A DNA stretch of 59,480 nt from Rugosimonospora africana (GTDB lineage Bacteria > Actinomycetota > Actinomycetes > Mycobacteriales > Micromonosporaceae). The position numbers were made by a program, and so were the translations under genes. Positions within the stretch are counted from its first letter, which is position 1, and each line of letters opens with the position of its first letter. Positions 27,162-36,574 of this stretch are shown piece by piece. The notes beneath the pieces were generated by a model that was not told the origin of the DNA, ran no database searches, and saw only the letters and a list, made by a program, of their open reading frames with translations. Location: positions 1 through 59,480 of the forward strand of contig NZ_BONZ01000101.1 of NCBI RefSeq assembly GCF_016862975.1, given 5' to 3'.

Positions 27162-28541
27162 ATGCCCATCGATCGCGTCGACGCCGTCACCGGCCTGGCC
27201 AAGCGCCGTGGCTTCGTCTACCCGTCCAGTGAGATCTACGGCGGCACCCGGTCCGCGTGGGACTACGGTCCGCTCGGTGTCGAGCTGAAGGACAACGTCC
27301 GCCGCCAGTGGTGGAAGACCATGGTCCAGCAGCGCGACGACATCGTCGGCCTGGACTCGGCGGTCATCCTCGCTCGCGAGGTTTGGGCGGCCTCCGGTCA
27401 CATCGCGGAGTTCGTGGACCCTCTGACCGAATGCCAGTTCTGTCACAAGCGGTACCGCGCCGACCATCTGGAGGAGGCGTTCGAGGCCAAGCACGGCCGG
27501 CCGCCGACATCGCTGGACGAGATCTCCTGCCCGAACTGCGGCAACAAGGGCACGTTCACCGAGCCGAAGATGTTCAACGGCCTGATGAAGACCTACCTGG
27601 GCCCGGTCGAGAGCGAGGAGGGCCTGCACTACCTGCGGCCCGAGACCGCGCAGGGCATCTTCGTGAACTACAAGAACGTGGAGACCTCGGCCCGCAAGAA
27701 GCCGCCGTTCGGCATCGCCCAGGTGGGCAAGAGCTTCCGCAACGAGATCACCCCGGGCAACTTCATCTTCCGTACCCGCGAATTCGAGCAGATGGAGATG
27801 GAGTTCTTCGTCCAGCCGGGCACCGACGAGCAGTGGCACGAATATTGGCTGTCGGAGCGCTTCAACTGGTACCGGGACCTCGGCCTATCCGAGGAGAACC
27901 TGCGCCTGTACGAGCACCCGAAAGAGAAGCTCTCGCACTACTCGAAGCGCACGGTCGACATCGAGTACCGGTTCCGCTTCGGCGGCACCGAGTTCGCGGA
28001 GCTGGAGGGCATCGCCAACCGGACCGACTTCGACCTGAGCACGCACAGCAAGCACTCCGGCGTCGACCTGTCCTACTTCGACGCGGAGAAGGGCGAACGC
28101 TGGGTGCCCTACGTCATCGAGCCGGCAGCCGGCCTGACCCGTGCCGTCCTCGCGTTCCTGCTGGAGGCATACGACGAGGACGAGGCGCCGAACACCAAGG
28201 GCGGCGTGGACAAGCGCACCGTGATGCGCTTCGACCGCCGGCTCGCTCCGGTGAAGGTCGCGGTGCTCCCGCTGTCGCGCAACGCCGACCTGTCGCCGAA
28301 GGCCAAGGAGTTGGCCGCCACGCTGCGCCAGCGGTGGAACGTGGAGTTCGACGACTCCCAGGCGATCGGCCGGCGCTACCGGCGCCAGGACGAGATCGGT
28401 ACCCCGTTCTGCGTGACCGTGGACTTCGACACGTTGCAGGACAACGCGGTCACCGTACGGGACCGGGACACCATGAGCCAGGAGCGCATCTCCATCGATC
28501 AGGTCGAGCGGTACCTGATCGAGCGGCTTCCCGGCTGCTGA
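27162..28541 (+). CDS. glyS: Glycine--tRNA ligase
   Basis: 459 residues from ATG 27162 (TGGAGGAAGC upstream); the frame is open further upstream but not plausible. Charges tRNA-Gly. Class II synthetase of the alpha2 type: [15 protein letters not shown] start, [19 protein letters not shown] and [13 protein letters not shown] (motif 2 region), and a C-terminal anticodon-binding domain ([20 protein letters not shown]). A zinc-ribbon insert is seen as CQFCHKR and CPNCGNKG near residues 93-130. Followed by a strong terminator. Confidence 0.97.
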   Translation: MPIDRVDAVTGLAKRRGFVYPSSEIYGGTRSAWDYGPLGVELKDNVRRQWWKTMVQQRDDIVGLDSAVILAREVWAASGHIAEFVDPLTECQFCHKRYRADHLEEAFEAKHGRPPTSLDEISCPNCGNKGTFTEPKMFNGLMKTYLGPVESEEGLHYLRPETAQGIFVNYKNVETSARKKPPFGIAQVGKSFRNEITPGNFIFRTREFEQMEMEFFVQPGTDEQWHEYWLSERFNWYRDLGLSEENLRLYEHPKEKLSHYSKRTVDIEYRFRFGGTEFAELEGIANRTDFDLSTHSKHSGVDLSYFDAEKGERWVPYVIEPAAGLTRAVLAFLLEAYDEDEAPNTKGGVDKRTVMRFDRRLAPVKVAVLPLSRNADLSPKAKELAATLRQRWNVEFDDSQAIGRRYRRQDEIGTPFCVTVDFDTLQDNAVTVRDRDTMSQERISIDQVERYLIERLPGC

Positions 28542-28555
28542 TCGTCGCGCCATAG

Positions 28556-28583
28556 AGGGTCGGGTCCACACGGGCCCGGCCCT
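28556..28583 (+). terminator. Hairpin terminator after glyS
   Basis: 12-bp stem with two G-U pairs (28556-28567 and 28572-28583), loop ACAC, followed by TTCG, 14 bases past the stop. Confidence 0.72.
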
Positions 28584-28688
28584 TTCGCGTACCCGGGTCC
28601 CGACGAGTTTGGCGGGCGGTTACGGGTCCGCCACGCCGAGGTATTGATTGTGATGCCTCCTGCGGTCATGATCTGTTGATCAGGTTGT

Positions 28689-28702
28689 TTGACATGTGTC
28701 AA
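28689..28702. promoter_or_regulatory. TTGACA-TG-TGTCAA inverted repeat ahead of lipase gene
   Basis: Two perfect 6-base arms with a 2-base spacer, in a locally AT-rich stretch 20 bases before the lipase start. The left arm also equals a -35 consensus. An operator or stem near the ribosome-binding site are both possible. Confidence 0.45.
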
Positions 28703-28721
28703 TATTCCCGCAGGAGCGCCC

Positions 28722-29543
28722 ATGCGAAGCTCTGTGCTGTCCGGGCGGCGTCGCGTCCTCGTGACGACCGCCGTCACCGTCCTCGTGACCACCGCCGGCC
28801 TGGTGGCCGGGGCGCTGCCCGCCGCCGCGGCCACCGTCACCTACACCGCGCTCGGCGACTCGTACTCCTCCGGCGTCGGTACCCGGACCTACATCTCCGA
28901 CGGAACCAGCTGCCAACGCTCGACGTACGCGTACCCGGAACTCGACGCCTCCAGCCTCGGCGCGACCCTCACCTTCGCCGCCTGCGGCGGCGCCAAGGTA
29001 GCCGACGTGCTCAACACTCAGCTCGGCAGCCTGAACGCCAGCACGACCTACGTCACCGTGTCGGTCGGCGGTAACGACGCCGGGTTCTCCGACGTCATCC
29101 AGCAGTGTGCGCTGCCCTGGCCGTGGACCTGTGAGAGCCAGATCGCCAGCGCGGAAGCCTTCATTACCAACACCCTCCCGGGCAGGCTCGACCAGCTCTA
29201 CACCGCCATCCGGACCAAGGCTCCGGCCGCGAAGGTCGTGGTGGTCGGCTACCCGCGGCTGTTCAACGTCAGCGACTGCCAGTCGCTGGCCCGGATCAGC
29301 CCGTCCGAGCAGAGCGAGCTGAACGGCGGCGCCGACCTGCTGGACAACACCATGCACACCCGGGCGACCGCACACGGGTTCGGGTTCGTCGATCCGCGTA
29401 CCGCGTTCACCGGCCACGCGATCTGCGACAGTACCGAGTGGATCAACGGCCTCTCCAACCCGACCAGCGAGTCGTACCACCCCAACCGCACCGGCCACTC
29501 CTCGGGCTACGCGCCCCTGGTGAAGGCGGCGCTGCTGGCCTGA
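28722..29543 (+). CDS. Secreted SGNH/GDSL lipase-esterase
   Basis: 273 residues from ATG 28722 (CAGGAG upstream; the longer frame from 28689 lacks one). Signal peptide about 1-37. Block I: YTALGDSYSSGVG (nucleophile Ser in GDS). Block II: CGGAK. Block III: VSVGGNDAGFSD (GND). Block V: ESYHPNRTGH (catalytic His, with an upstream acidic residue). Cysteines in SCQRS/AACGG, QQCALPWPWTCES and DCQS/AICDS are placed for three disulfides, as in the Streptomyces rimosus/SCO1725-type lipases. Acts outside the cell on esters. Confidence 0.93.
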   Translation: MRSSVLSGRRRVLVTTAVTVLVTTAGLVAGALPAAAATVTYTALGDSYSSGVGTRTYISDGTSCQRSTYAYPELDASSLGATLTFAACGGAKVADVLNTQLGSLNASTTYVTVSVGGNDAGFSDVIQQCALPWPWTCESQIASAEAFITNTLPGRLDQLYTAIRTKAPAAKVVVVGYPRLFNVSDCQSLARISPSEQSELNGGADLLDNTMHTRATAHGFGFVDPRTAFTGHAICDSTEWINGLSNPTSESYHPNRTGHSSGYAPLVKAALLA

Positions 29544-29558
29544 CCGCGCCACTGGCTG

Positions 29559-29600
29559 GCCCGGGCCGGGCGAGCGGAGATCCTCGCCCGGCCCGGGCCG
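29559..29600. terminator. Long bidirectional hairpin terminator
   Basis: Perfect 17-bp inverted repeat (29559-29575 and 29584-29600), 8-base loop, between the convergent lipase (ends 29543) and the SigE-partner gene (ends 29652). Confidence 0.85.
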
Positions 29601-29651
29601 CTGGGTCCGCAACGGCGGCGACGAGGGCCTGTCCTGCGTCCGTTTCTGGCG

Positions 29652-30824
29652 TCAGCCCAGCGGGCTCGCCGGCCACTGGCTCGGATCCGAGCCGGGCACG
29701 TCTTGGTATCCACCCGCGATCCGCAGCACGGTCGACTTGTCGTAGTGGCCCTCCGCGACCAGGTCGGCGACGTGGTCGCCGTAGTCGATGTCGACCTGGA
29801 AGATGTTGGCGCCCCCGTCGCCGGGGTACTCCAGGTCGACCGCCGGCTTCCCGGCGATCGTCGTCGGCGGGGCGGACGGTATCGTCCCGCCCGGTTCGAA
29901 GGTGACGGTCACCGTCGAATTGCCGACGTGCACGGAGGCCATCGCGCTAGTCCCGGTCGAGGTTTGGAACACGACGTTGCACCCCTCCAACGTCGTACCG
30001 GCTGGCACCCAGCTCAGCCGGAACGGCACGGTACACCGCATGACGTGATCGAACGTCACGGCCTCGGCCAGCTTGACGGCGGCCGAGGCATCTCCCGGCG
30101 CCTGAATCTCGGCCCACACCCCGCTGAACGGCTGCCACCGCAGTTGCGAGGACAGGTTTCCCCCCACGCTCGTGGTCACCACCGATCCGGATCGGGACCC
30201 CACCCGCACCGTGTGCACGTCTCCCGAAAGCGGGTCGATCATGGACCGATCTCTGCTGACCTGTACCTGAACCATGGCCACCGACCCCGTTCCCGGCGCG
30301 CCGCCCTGAACGTTCAGCCACTCCAGCCCGTCGACCGACGACCACTGCGCGAGGGTCACCGGTGTGGGCAGCACCGAGGAGGCGATGTCGAAGTGCAGCA
30401 GGCCGGGGTTGGCGCCCACGACTTTCGGATTGGCGACCGCCGAGGGCGCGTTGGTGGCCGGCGGCCGGAACGTCGTGAGCGTGCCTTCGCCCTGCACGGG
30501 CCTCAGTGTCGGCTCGAGCGACTGCGGCAGCGGCGGCGACGGCACGGTCGCCGACTGCTGCGGCGCCGACGGAGTGTTCGCCGCTGGGTAGCCGCCGGCC
30601 GTGTTGTCCGGCCCGCCGTTGACGCTCACGTGCGGTACCACCGCCGCCGTGCCGACGACGGCGACCGCGACCGCCGCGACGCCCCCGCACGCCTGCCAGG
30701 CTCGGCGTCGTTTCAGGTACCGCTGCCCCCGCTTGCGGGAGGCGGCGAGCAGGTCCGCGACGTCGACGCCGTCGACGGCCTTGTCATTGAGTGTGGCGAT
30801 TATCTGATCTTCGATCTGGTTCAC
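29652..30824 (-). CDS. Single-pass membrane protein coupled to SigE, putative anti-sigma partner
   Basis: 390 residues. A cytoplasmic head with VADLLAASRKRGQRYLKRRR precedes one membrane helix at about 44-64 and a long exported domain. The exported part begins with a Pro/Ala/Thr linker and continues as a beta-rich region with LRWQPFSGVWAEIQAPGDAS and AEAVTFDHVMRCTVPFRLSW. The GTG start overlaps the sigma stop (30821-30824). It resembles the second gene of many actinobacterial SigE pairs, whose role as anti-sigma or effector is not settled. Confidence 0.75.
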   Translation of the reverse strand: MNQIEDQIIATLNDKAVDGVDVADLLAASRKRGQRYLKRRRAWQACGGVAAVAVAVVGTAAVVPHVSVNGGPDNTAGGYPAANTPSAPQQSATVPSPPLPQSLEPTLRPVQGEGTLTTFRPPATNAPSAVANPKVVGANPGLLHFDIASSVLPTPVTLAQWSSVDGLEWLNVQGGAPGTGSVAMVQVQVSRDRSMIDPLSGDVHTVRVGSRSGSVVTTSVGGNLSSQLRWQPFSGVWAEIQAPGDASAAVKLAEAVTFDHVMRCTVPFRLSWVPAGTTLEGCNVVFQTSTGTSAMASVHVGNSTVTVTFEPGGTIPSAPPTTIAGKPAVDLEYPGDGGANIFQVDIDYGDHVADLVAEGHYDKSTVLRIAGGYQDVPGSDPSQWPASPLG

Positions 30825-31348
30825 CGCTTACTCCTCACAGTGACATCTGCGGACGGCTCACCCAGGCGTTCCCGCAAGGTGGCAAGCGCCCGCATGACAT
30901 TGGTGCGGATCGTGACCGCAGAGCAGTCGAGGATCGCCGCGATCCTGACGTCGTCGAGATCCTCGTAGTAGCGGAGAACGACAGCGGCGCGCTGCCGGGC
31001 GGGCAGGGTCATGATCAGCCGCCACATGGCGTCACGCTCGGCGATGTCGGCGTCGAGAACGTCGGCCGACCTCTCCTCCCGGGCCGGTACACCGACCGTT
31101 TCGTGGTAGGACCGGCGACGCCACCAGGAGATGTGCTCGTTGACGAGCATGCGGCGCACGTACAGGTCGGGGTCGTCGGCGCGGGCCACCCGGTTCCAGC
31201 GCGCGTACGCCTTGGCCAGCACCTCCTGTACCAGATCCTCGGCCAGTTGCCGCTGCCCGACCAGCAGGCCGGCCAACCGGACGAGCGATGGGCCACGCTG
31301 TTGGACGTACTCCTCGAAGGTCACACCTATGAGCACGAGGCGATCCAC
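30821..31348 (-). CDS. SigE-family ECF sigma factor
   Basis: 175 residues. Region 2: FEEYVQQRGPSLVRLAGLLV, AEDLVQEVLAKAYARW and VRRMLVNEHISWWRRRSY. Region 4: MTLPARQRAAVVLRYYEDLD, ILDCSAVTIRTNVMRALATL. Same group as the factor at 23513 (shared VNEHISWWRR/YREQISWWRR). The GTG at 31348 is the longest start; a GTG at 31324 would begin at the family-like TFEEYVQQ and is also plausible. Coupled to the following membrane protein gene. Confidence 0.9.
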   Translation of the reverse strand: MDRLVLIGVTFEEYVQQRGPSLVRLAGLLVGQRQLAEDLVQEVLAKAYARWNRVARADDPDLYVRRMLVNEHISWWRRRSYHETVGVPAREERSADVLDADIAERDAMWRLIMTLPARQRAAVVLRYYEDLDDVRIAAILDCSAVTIRTNVMRALATLRERLGEPSADVTVRSKR

Positions 31349-31436
31349 GCGCTGTGTTGCATCGGCGGGCTGAGTTTCCAGGGTTGCGGGTCGCGGGCGG
31401 CGGTCCCCGGCGCGGGGCGGGCCGCAGCAAGCACGG

Positions 31437-31922
31437 TCAGTGGGTGAAGCCGCCGGGACGCCCGTTGCGGTCGGCGATCAGGCCGGCGAGCGTGGAAATC
31501 GCTATCTCCGGCGGGGTGTGCGACCCGATGTTCAGCCCGATCGGCCGGTGCACCCGCGCGATGTCGGCCTCGTCGACGCCGAGGGCGCGCAGCGCCGGCA
31601 GGTGCGGCGCCGGGTGCCGGGGGCTGCCCATGACGCCGATCCACCGGGCCGGCAGGCGCAGCGCGTCGCGCAGCACCTCGCCCAACTCGGGCCGGTGGTG
31701 GTCGGTGACCACCACGTCCGTCTCACCGTCCACAATGGACTTGTCCAGTGTCGGTACGTCGCCGGTCGGGTCGACCAGCACGGTGCGGTAGCCGAGGTCG
31801 GCGCCGAAGTGCAGCAGGTACCGCGCCACCGGCGAGGAGAACACCGCCACCAGGGTACGGTCGCCCGCCGGGCCGGCCGCGTCGCCGTGCGCCAACGCGC
31901 ACGCTTCGTCGATGGGCTGCAT
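31437..31922 (-). CDS. XdhC-family protein, short form (Rossmann domain only)
   Basis: 161 residues matching the C-terminal Rossmann part of XdhC proteins: TLVAVFSSPVARYLLHFGAD, VVTDHHRPELGEVLRDAL, WIGVMGSPRHPAPHLPALRA, IARVHRPIGLNIGSHTPPEI, AISTLAGLIADRNGR. The N-terminal XdhC/CoxI domain is absent. XdhC proteins help insert sulfurated molybdenum cofactor into xanthine dehydrogenase and relatives, but no molybdoenzyme genes lie nearby. Divergent from hrpA, with 81 bases between. Confidence 0.85.
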   Translation of the reverse strand: MQPIDEACALAHGDAAGPAGDRTLVAVFSSPVARYLLHFGADLGYRTVLVDPTGDVPTLDKSIVDGETDVVVTDHHRPELGEVLRDALRLPARWIGVMGSPRHPAPHLPALRALGVDEADIARVHRPIGLNIGSHTPPEIAISTLAGLIADRNGRPGGFTH

Positions 31923-32003
31923 ATTCCCGAGGATGCCAGACGTCCGGGCGGAGGTAAATCACTGGTCGGCGGGGGTGCCCCACGGCTTATCCTTGACGGG
32001 CCC

Positions 32004-35000
32004 ATGAGCGCTCCCCGTACCGATCCGTCTGACCGCCTGGACCGGCGGCGGGCCGCCGTACCCGAAATCAGCTATCCCGGGGCGCTGCCGGTCAGCCAGA
32101 AGAAGGACGACATCCTGGCGGCCATCCGCGACCACCAGGTGGTGATCGTCGCGGGGGAGACCGGCTCCGGCAAGACCACCCAGCTTCCGAAGATCTGCCT
32201 TGAGCTGGGCCGGGGGATCAACGGGATGATCGGGCACACTCAGCCGCGCCGGCTGGCCGCCCGTACCGTGGCCGAGCGCATCGCGGAGGAGCTGGACACC
32301 CAGCTCGGCGGGGCGATCGGGTACCAGGTGCGGTTCACCGGCCGGGTCGGCGACGACACGCTGGTCAAGGTGATGACCGACGGCATCCTGCTGACCGAGA
32401 TCCAGCGAGATCGGCAGCTGCGCCGGTACGACACGCTGATCATCGACGAGGCGCATGAACGCAGCCTGAACATCGACTTCATCCTCGGGTACCTGAAGCG
32501 GCTGCTGCCCCGCCGGCCGGACCTCAAGGTGATCATCACCTCGGCGACGATCGACCCGGAGCGCTTCGCCCGCCACTTCAGCAAGCTGGACGGCGACGAC
32601 TTCTCGGACGTACCGATCGTCGAGGTGTCCGGCCGCACCTACCCGGTCGAGGTGCGGTACCGGCCGATCGTCGACGACTCGCCGGACGAGGACGCCGACG
32701 CGGAGGAGGGCTCCGGGGTTCGGGACCAGACCCAGGCGATCCTGGACGCGGTCGACGAACTGCGCACCGAGGGGCAGGGGGACATCCTGGTCTTCCTGTC
32801 CGGTGAGCGGGAGATCCGGGACACCGCGGAGGCTCTGCGCCGTCGGGACCTACCGCTGACCGAGGTGCTGCCGCTGTACGCCCGGCTGTCCGCCCCGGAG
32901 CAGCATCGGGTGTTCGGTTCGCACACCGGGCGCCGGATCGTGCTCGCGACGAACGTCGCGGAGACGTCGCTGACCGTGCCCGGCATCAAGTACGTCATCG
33001 ACCCGGGCACCGCCCGCGTCTCCCGGTACAGCCACCGCACCAAGGTGCAGCGGCTGCCCATCGAACCCATCTCGCAGGCGTCCGCGAACCAGCGCAAGGG
33101 TCGCTGCGGACGCACCTCGGACGGGATCTGCATCCGGCTCTACACCGAGGCGGACTTCGAGGCCCGACCGCAGTTCACCGACCCGGAGATCCTGCGCACC
33201 AACCTCGCCTCGGTCATCCTTCAGGCGACGGCGGCCGGGCTGGGCGATGTCGCGTCGTTCCCGTTCATCGACCCGCCGGACCGGCGCAACATCACCGACG
33301 GCCTGGCCCTGCTGGCCGAGCTGGGTGCGATCGAGAACGGTCGGCTGACCGGCATCGGGCGCAAGCTGGCCCGGCTGCCGATCGATCCGCGCCTGGCCCG
33401 GATGGTGCTGGCGGCCGAGCGCAACGGGTGCGTGCGCGAGGTTCTGGTCATCGCGGCCGCACTGTCCATTCAGGACCCACGAGAGCGGCCGTCGGACAAG
33501 CAGCAGGCCGCCGACCAGTCGCACGCGCGCTTCGCCGACCCGGAGTCGGACTTCCAGGCGTACCTGAACCTGTGGGCGTACCTGCGGGAGCAGCAGCAGG
33601 ACCGGTCGGCCAACCAGTTCCGCCGGATGTGTCGCGCCGAGTTCCTGAACTACCTGCGGGTGCGGGAGTGGCAGGACCTGGACAGCCAGCTGCGCCAGGT
33701 GGTCAAGGACCTGGGCATCCCGCTGTCCAGCGCGCCCGAGGAGTCCGCGCGCATCCACCAGTCCCTGCTGCCCGGCCTGCTCTCGCACATCGGGCTCAAA
33801 GACCCGGAGACCCGTGAATACCTGGGCGCCCGCAACGCCAAGTTCGCCATCTTCCCGGGTTCGGCGCTGTTCAAGAAGCAGCCGCGCTGGGTGATGGCCG
33901 CCGAACTGGTCGAGACCTCCCGGCTGTGGGCCCGGATGGTGGCGCGCGTCGATCCACAGTGGATAGAGGAGCACGCCGGGCACCTGGTCAAGCGGACCTA
34001 CAGCGAGCCGCACTGGGAACGCAAACAGGCCGCGGTGCTGGCGTACGAGCGGGTCACCCTGTATGGCCTGCCGATCGTGGTCGGGCGCAAGGTGAACTAC
34101 GGGCGCATCGACCCGCCGTTGTCCCGGGAGCTGTTCATCCGCAACGCCCTGGTGGAGGGCGACTGGCAGACTCACCACCAGTTCTTCCACGAGAACCGGG
34201 AACTGCGCGAGGACGTGGAGGACCTGGAGCACCGGGCCCGCCGCCGCGACATCCTGGTCGACGACGAGACTTTGTTCGACTTCTACGACCGGCGCATCCC
34301 CGCCGACGTGGTCTCCGGGCGGCACTTCGACAGCTGGTGGAAGAAGGCCCGGCGCGAGCAGCCGGACCTGCTGTCGTTCTCGGCCGCTCTGCTGGTGAAC
34401 GAGTCGGCTTCGCTGGTCGACCCGCGGGACTACCCGGACACCTGGCGGCAAGACGGTCTGGAGCTGCCGCTGACCTACCAGTTCGAGCCGGGCTCCGGTG
34501 TGGACGGGGTGACCGCCCAGGTGCCGCTGCCGGTACTCAACCAGATCGGGGTGGACGCGTTCGGGTGGCAGATCCCTGGACTGCGCGAGGATCTGGTCAC
34601 CGCGCTGATCCGGGGCCTGCCCAAGCCGATCCGCCGGGAGTTCGCGCCCGCCCCGGACCACGCCCGGGCGGCGCTGTCCGGCCTGACGCCGTACGCCGAG
34701 CCGTTGCTGGACGGGCTGGAGCGGGAACTGCACCGGCTGACCGGCGTGGTGGTGCCGCGCGAGGCGTGGCAGCTCGACCGGGTACCGGACTACCTGAAAA
34801 TGACGTTCCGGATCGTCGACGACAAGGGCGCCACGGTCGCCGAGGGCAAGGACCTGGCCGCCCTCAAGCAGCAGTTGCGCCCCCGGACCCAGGCCGCGAT
34901 CGCGGCTGCGGCCGGCAACATCGAGCGCTCCGGGCTGCGGTCCTGGACGATCGGTACGCTGCCCCGGATCTTCGCGCAGCAGCGGGGCGGGTACCCGGTG

Positions 35001-35789
35001 AAGGCGTACCCGGCGCTGCGCGACGAGGGCGACTCGGTCGCGGTACGGCTGTTCGACACCGAGGACGAGGCGGCCTACGCGATGTGGCGCGGCACCCGCC
35101 GGCTGCTCACCCTGAACGTTCCCGCGCCGGTGAAGGCGCTGCAGGGCCGGCTGTCCAACCAGGCGAAGCTCGCGCTGAGCCGCAACCCGCACGGCAGCGT
35201 GCCGGCGTTGATGGACGACTGCGTCGCCGCCGCCATCGACGCGCTGATGGTCGAGGCCGGCGGGCCGGCCTGGGACGCGCAGTCCTATGCCGCGCTGGAG
35301 GATCGGGTGCGTGCCGGGCTGGGCCGCACCCTGGTCGAGGTGGTGGAGCGGGTCGGGCCGGTGCTGACCGCGGCGTACGAGGTCTCCCGCCGGCTTGCCG
35401 GCACCACCAACCTGGTGCTCGTCGTGTCGCTGACCGACGTCCGCGACCAGCTGGGCCGCCTGGTGTTCCCGGGCTTCGTCGAGGCGACCGGAGCGGCGCG
35501 GCTGGCCGACCTGCCGCGGTACGTCCTGGCCATCGACCGCCGGCTGGACAAGCTCGCCGAGAACCCGGGCCGGGACCGGGAACGGACTCAGGCGGTCCAG
35601 CGGATCGAGCGGGAGTACCGCGACCTGCTCGACCAGGTACCGGCGGGTCATCCGATCCCCGAGGGGCTGCGCCAGGTGCGCTGGATGCTGGAGGAGCTGC
35701 GGGTCAACTACTTCGCGCAGGCGCTCGGCACGCCGTACCCGATCTCGGAGAAGCGGATCACCCGCGCGCTGGACGACCTGTCGGCGTGA
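32004..35789 (+). CDS. hrpA: ATP-dependent RNA helicase HrpA
   Basis: 1261 residues from ATG 32004; the frame is open upstream over the XdhC gene but that is not coding. DEAH-box helicase: AGETGSGKTTQLPKI (Walker A, about 50), GHTQPRRLAARTVAERIA (Ia), IIDEAHERSLNIDF (DEAH), IITSATIDPERF (SAT), then LVFLSGEREIRDTAEAL, ATNVAETSLTVPGI and RKGRCGRTSDGICIRLY (domain 2). Helicase-associated domains and a long C-terminal DUF3418-type region follow. Full length for the family. In other bacteria HrpA acts on structured mRNA and stalled or collided ribosomes; that role is not shown here. Confidence 0.96.
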   Translation: MSAPRTDPSDRLDRRRAAVPEISYPGALPVSQKKDDILAAIRDHQVVIVAGETGSGKTTQLPKICLELGRGINGMIGHTQPRRLAARTVAERIAEELDTQLGGAIGYQVRFTGRVGDDTLVKVMTDGILLTEIQRDRQLRRYDTLIIDEAHERSLNIDFILGYLKRLLPRRPDLKVIITSATIDPERFARHFSKLDGDDFSDVPIVEVSGRTYPVEVRYRPIVDDSPDEDADAEEGSGVRDQTQAILDAVDELRTEGQGDILVFLSGEREIRDTAEALRRRDLPLTEVLPLYARLSAPEQHRVFGSHTGRRIVLATNVAETSLTVPGIKYVIDPGTARVSRYSHRTKVQRLPIEPISQASANQRKGRCGRTSDGICIRLYTEADFEARPQFTDPEILRTNLASVILQATAAGLGDVASFPFIDPPDRRNITDGLALLAELGAIENGRLTGIGRKLARLPIDPRLARMVLAAERNGCVREVLVIAAALSIQDPRERPSDKQQAADQSHARFADPESDFQAYLNLWAYLREQQQDRSANQFRRMCRAEFLNYLRVREWQDLDSQLRQVVKDLGIPLSSAPEESARIHQSLLPGLLSHIGLKDPETREYLGARNAKFAIFPGSALFKKQPRWVMAAELVETSRLWARMVARVDPQWIEEHAGHLVKRTYSEPHWERKQAAVLAYERVTLYGLPIVVGRKVNYGRIDPPLSRELFIRNALVEGDWQTHHQFFHENRELREDVEDLEHRARRRDILVDDETLFDFYDRRIPADVVSGRHFDSWWKKARREQPDLLSFSAALLVNESASLVDPRDYPDTWRQDGLELPLTYQFEPGSGVDGVTAQVPLPVLNQIGVDAFGWQIPGLREDLVTALIRGLPKPIRREFAPAPDHARAALSGLTPYAEPLLDGLERELHRLTGVVVPREAWQLDRVPDYLKMTFRIVDDKGATVAEGKDLAALKQQLRPRTQAAIAAAAGNIERSGLRSWTIGTLPRIFAQQRGGYPVKAYPALRDEGDSVAVRLFDTEDEAAYAMWRGTRRLLTLNVPAPVKALQGRLSNQAKLALSRNPHGSVPALMDDCVAAAIDALMVEAGGPAWDAQSYAALEDRVRAGLGRTLVEVVERVGPVLTAAYEVSRRLAGTTNLVLVVSLTDVRDQLGRLVFPGFVEATGAARLADLPRYVLAIDRRLDKLAENPGRDRERTQAVQRIEREYRDLLDQVPAGHPIPEGLRQVRWMLEELRVNYFAQALGTPYPISEKRITRALDDLSA

Positions 35790-35862
35790 GCCGCGCTTCA
35801 GGGCGCACTCTTGCGTGTTGTACCCGCTACTGAGCGTGCTCGCAGGTAGCGTGGACAGCGTC

Positions 35863-36387
35863 ATGCGCTCCGGTCCGGTCATCTACGCCTTCGATGGCAG
35901 TCCCGCCGCCGAGCACGCGCTGCGCGAGGGCGCCGCGGTGTTCGCCACCCGGCATGCCCTGGTGGTCTCCGTCTGGGAAGCGGGAATCGGGTTCCAGGTC
36001 TCGGCGCTGCCGGTGCGCGCGTTCGAGGCGCCGGCCGCGCCGCTGGATTCCGGCGACGCGTTCCAGGTCGATGAGGACATGCACGACGCCGCCCGGCGCA
36101 CGGCCGAACGCGGTGCGCAGCTGGCCCGGCAGGCCGGGCTGGCCGCCGACGCGATGGCCGCCGCCGACCAGGAAACGGTGGCCGACACTCTGGTGCGGCT
36201 CGCGCGGGAACTTGATGGTCAGGCGATCGTGTTGGGCTCGCACAGCCGCGGGCCGATCAGCAGCAGATTTCTGGGAAGTACCTCCCGTGACGTCCTCGAA
36301 CATGCGACCTGTCCGGTACTCGTCGTGCGTCACGAGTCGAAACCGGACCACAAGGCGCAGGGCAAGCGACCGCTCGACGAGCGTTAG
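35863..36387 (+). CDS. Universal stress protein (UspA family)
   Basis: About 174 residues from ATG 35863; a GTG at 35851 is possible, and neither has an ideal ribosome-binding site. Single Usp domain: GPVIYAFDGSPAAEHALREG at the start, LVRLARELDGQAIVLGSHSR, and the ATP-binding GSHSRGPISSRFLGSTS (G-x2-G-x9-G-S/T type pattern), ending CPVLVVRHE. Probably binds ATP and supports stress survival. 73 bases after hrpA on the same strand. Confidence 0.88.
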   Translation: MRSGPVIYAFDGSPAAEHALREGAAVFATRHALVVSVWEAGIGFQVSALPVRAFEAPAAPLDSGDAFQVDEDMHDAARRTAERGAQLARQAGLAADAMAAADQETVADTLVRLARELDGQAIVLGSHSRGPISSRFLGSTSRDVLEHATCPVLVVRHESKPDHKAQGKRPLDER

Positions 36388-36426
36388 AGCCTGTTGCCAA
36401 CAGGCCCTTAGTCGAATTAATCGCGC

Positions 36427-36453
36427 GCCGTGAGCGACAGCATCGCTCGCGGC
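36427..36453 (+). terminator. Hairpin terminator after Usp gene
   Basis: 11-bp stem with one G-U pair (36427-36437 and 36443-36453), 5-base loop. A smaller hairpin, GCCTGT/ACAGGC, lies at 36389-36405 directly after the stop. The rest of the gap to 36574 is relatively AT-rich and should hold the promoter of the next two genes. Confidence 0.65.
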
Positions 36454-36574
36454 TCGTTGGTCTCTTCGTGTCTCACTGATGCCTGAAATCGGCGAAGTTG
36501 CTGTTCGCTAATGATGAGCCGATGTTAGCTTTACCCCAGTTGTGCCCGTACCAGTTGATTGGGGATGATTTGCC

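Noticed and set aside
31440-32003. Upstream in-frame extension of hrpA
   Set aside because: Antisense to the XdhC-family gene; ATG 32004 gives the normal HrpA N-terminus.
32850-35882. A 1010-residue open frame on the minus strand across hrpA
   Set aside because: It is the mirror of a well-supported helicase gene; composition (Arg/Gln/His/Gly runs) is that of an antisense shadow in high-GC DNA.
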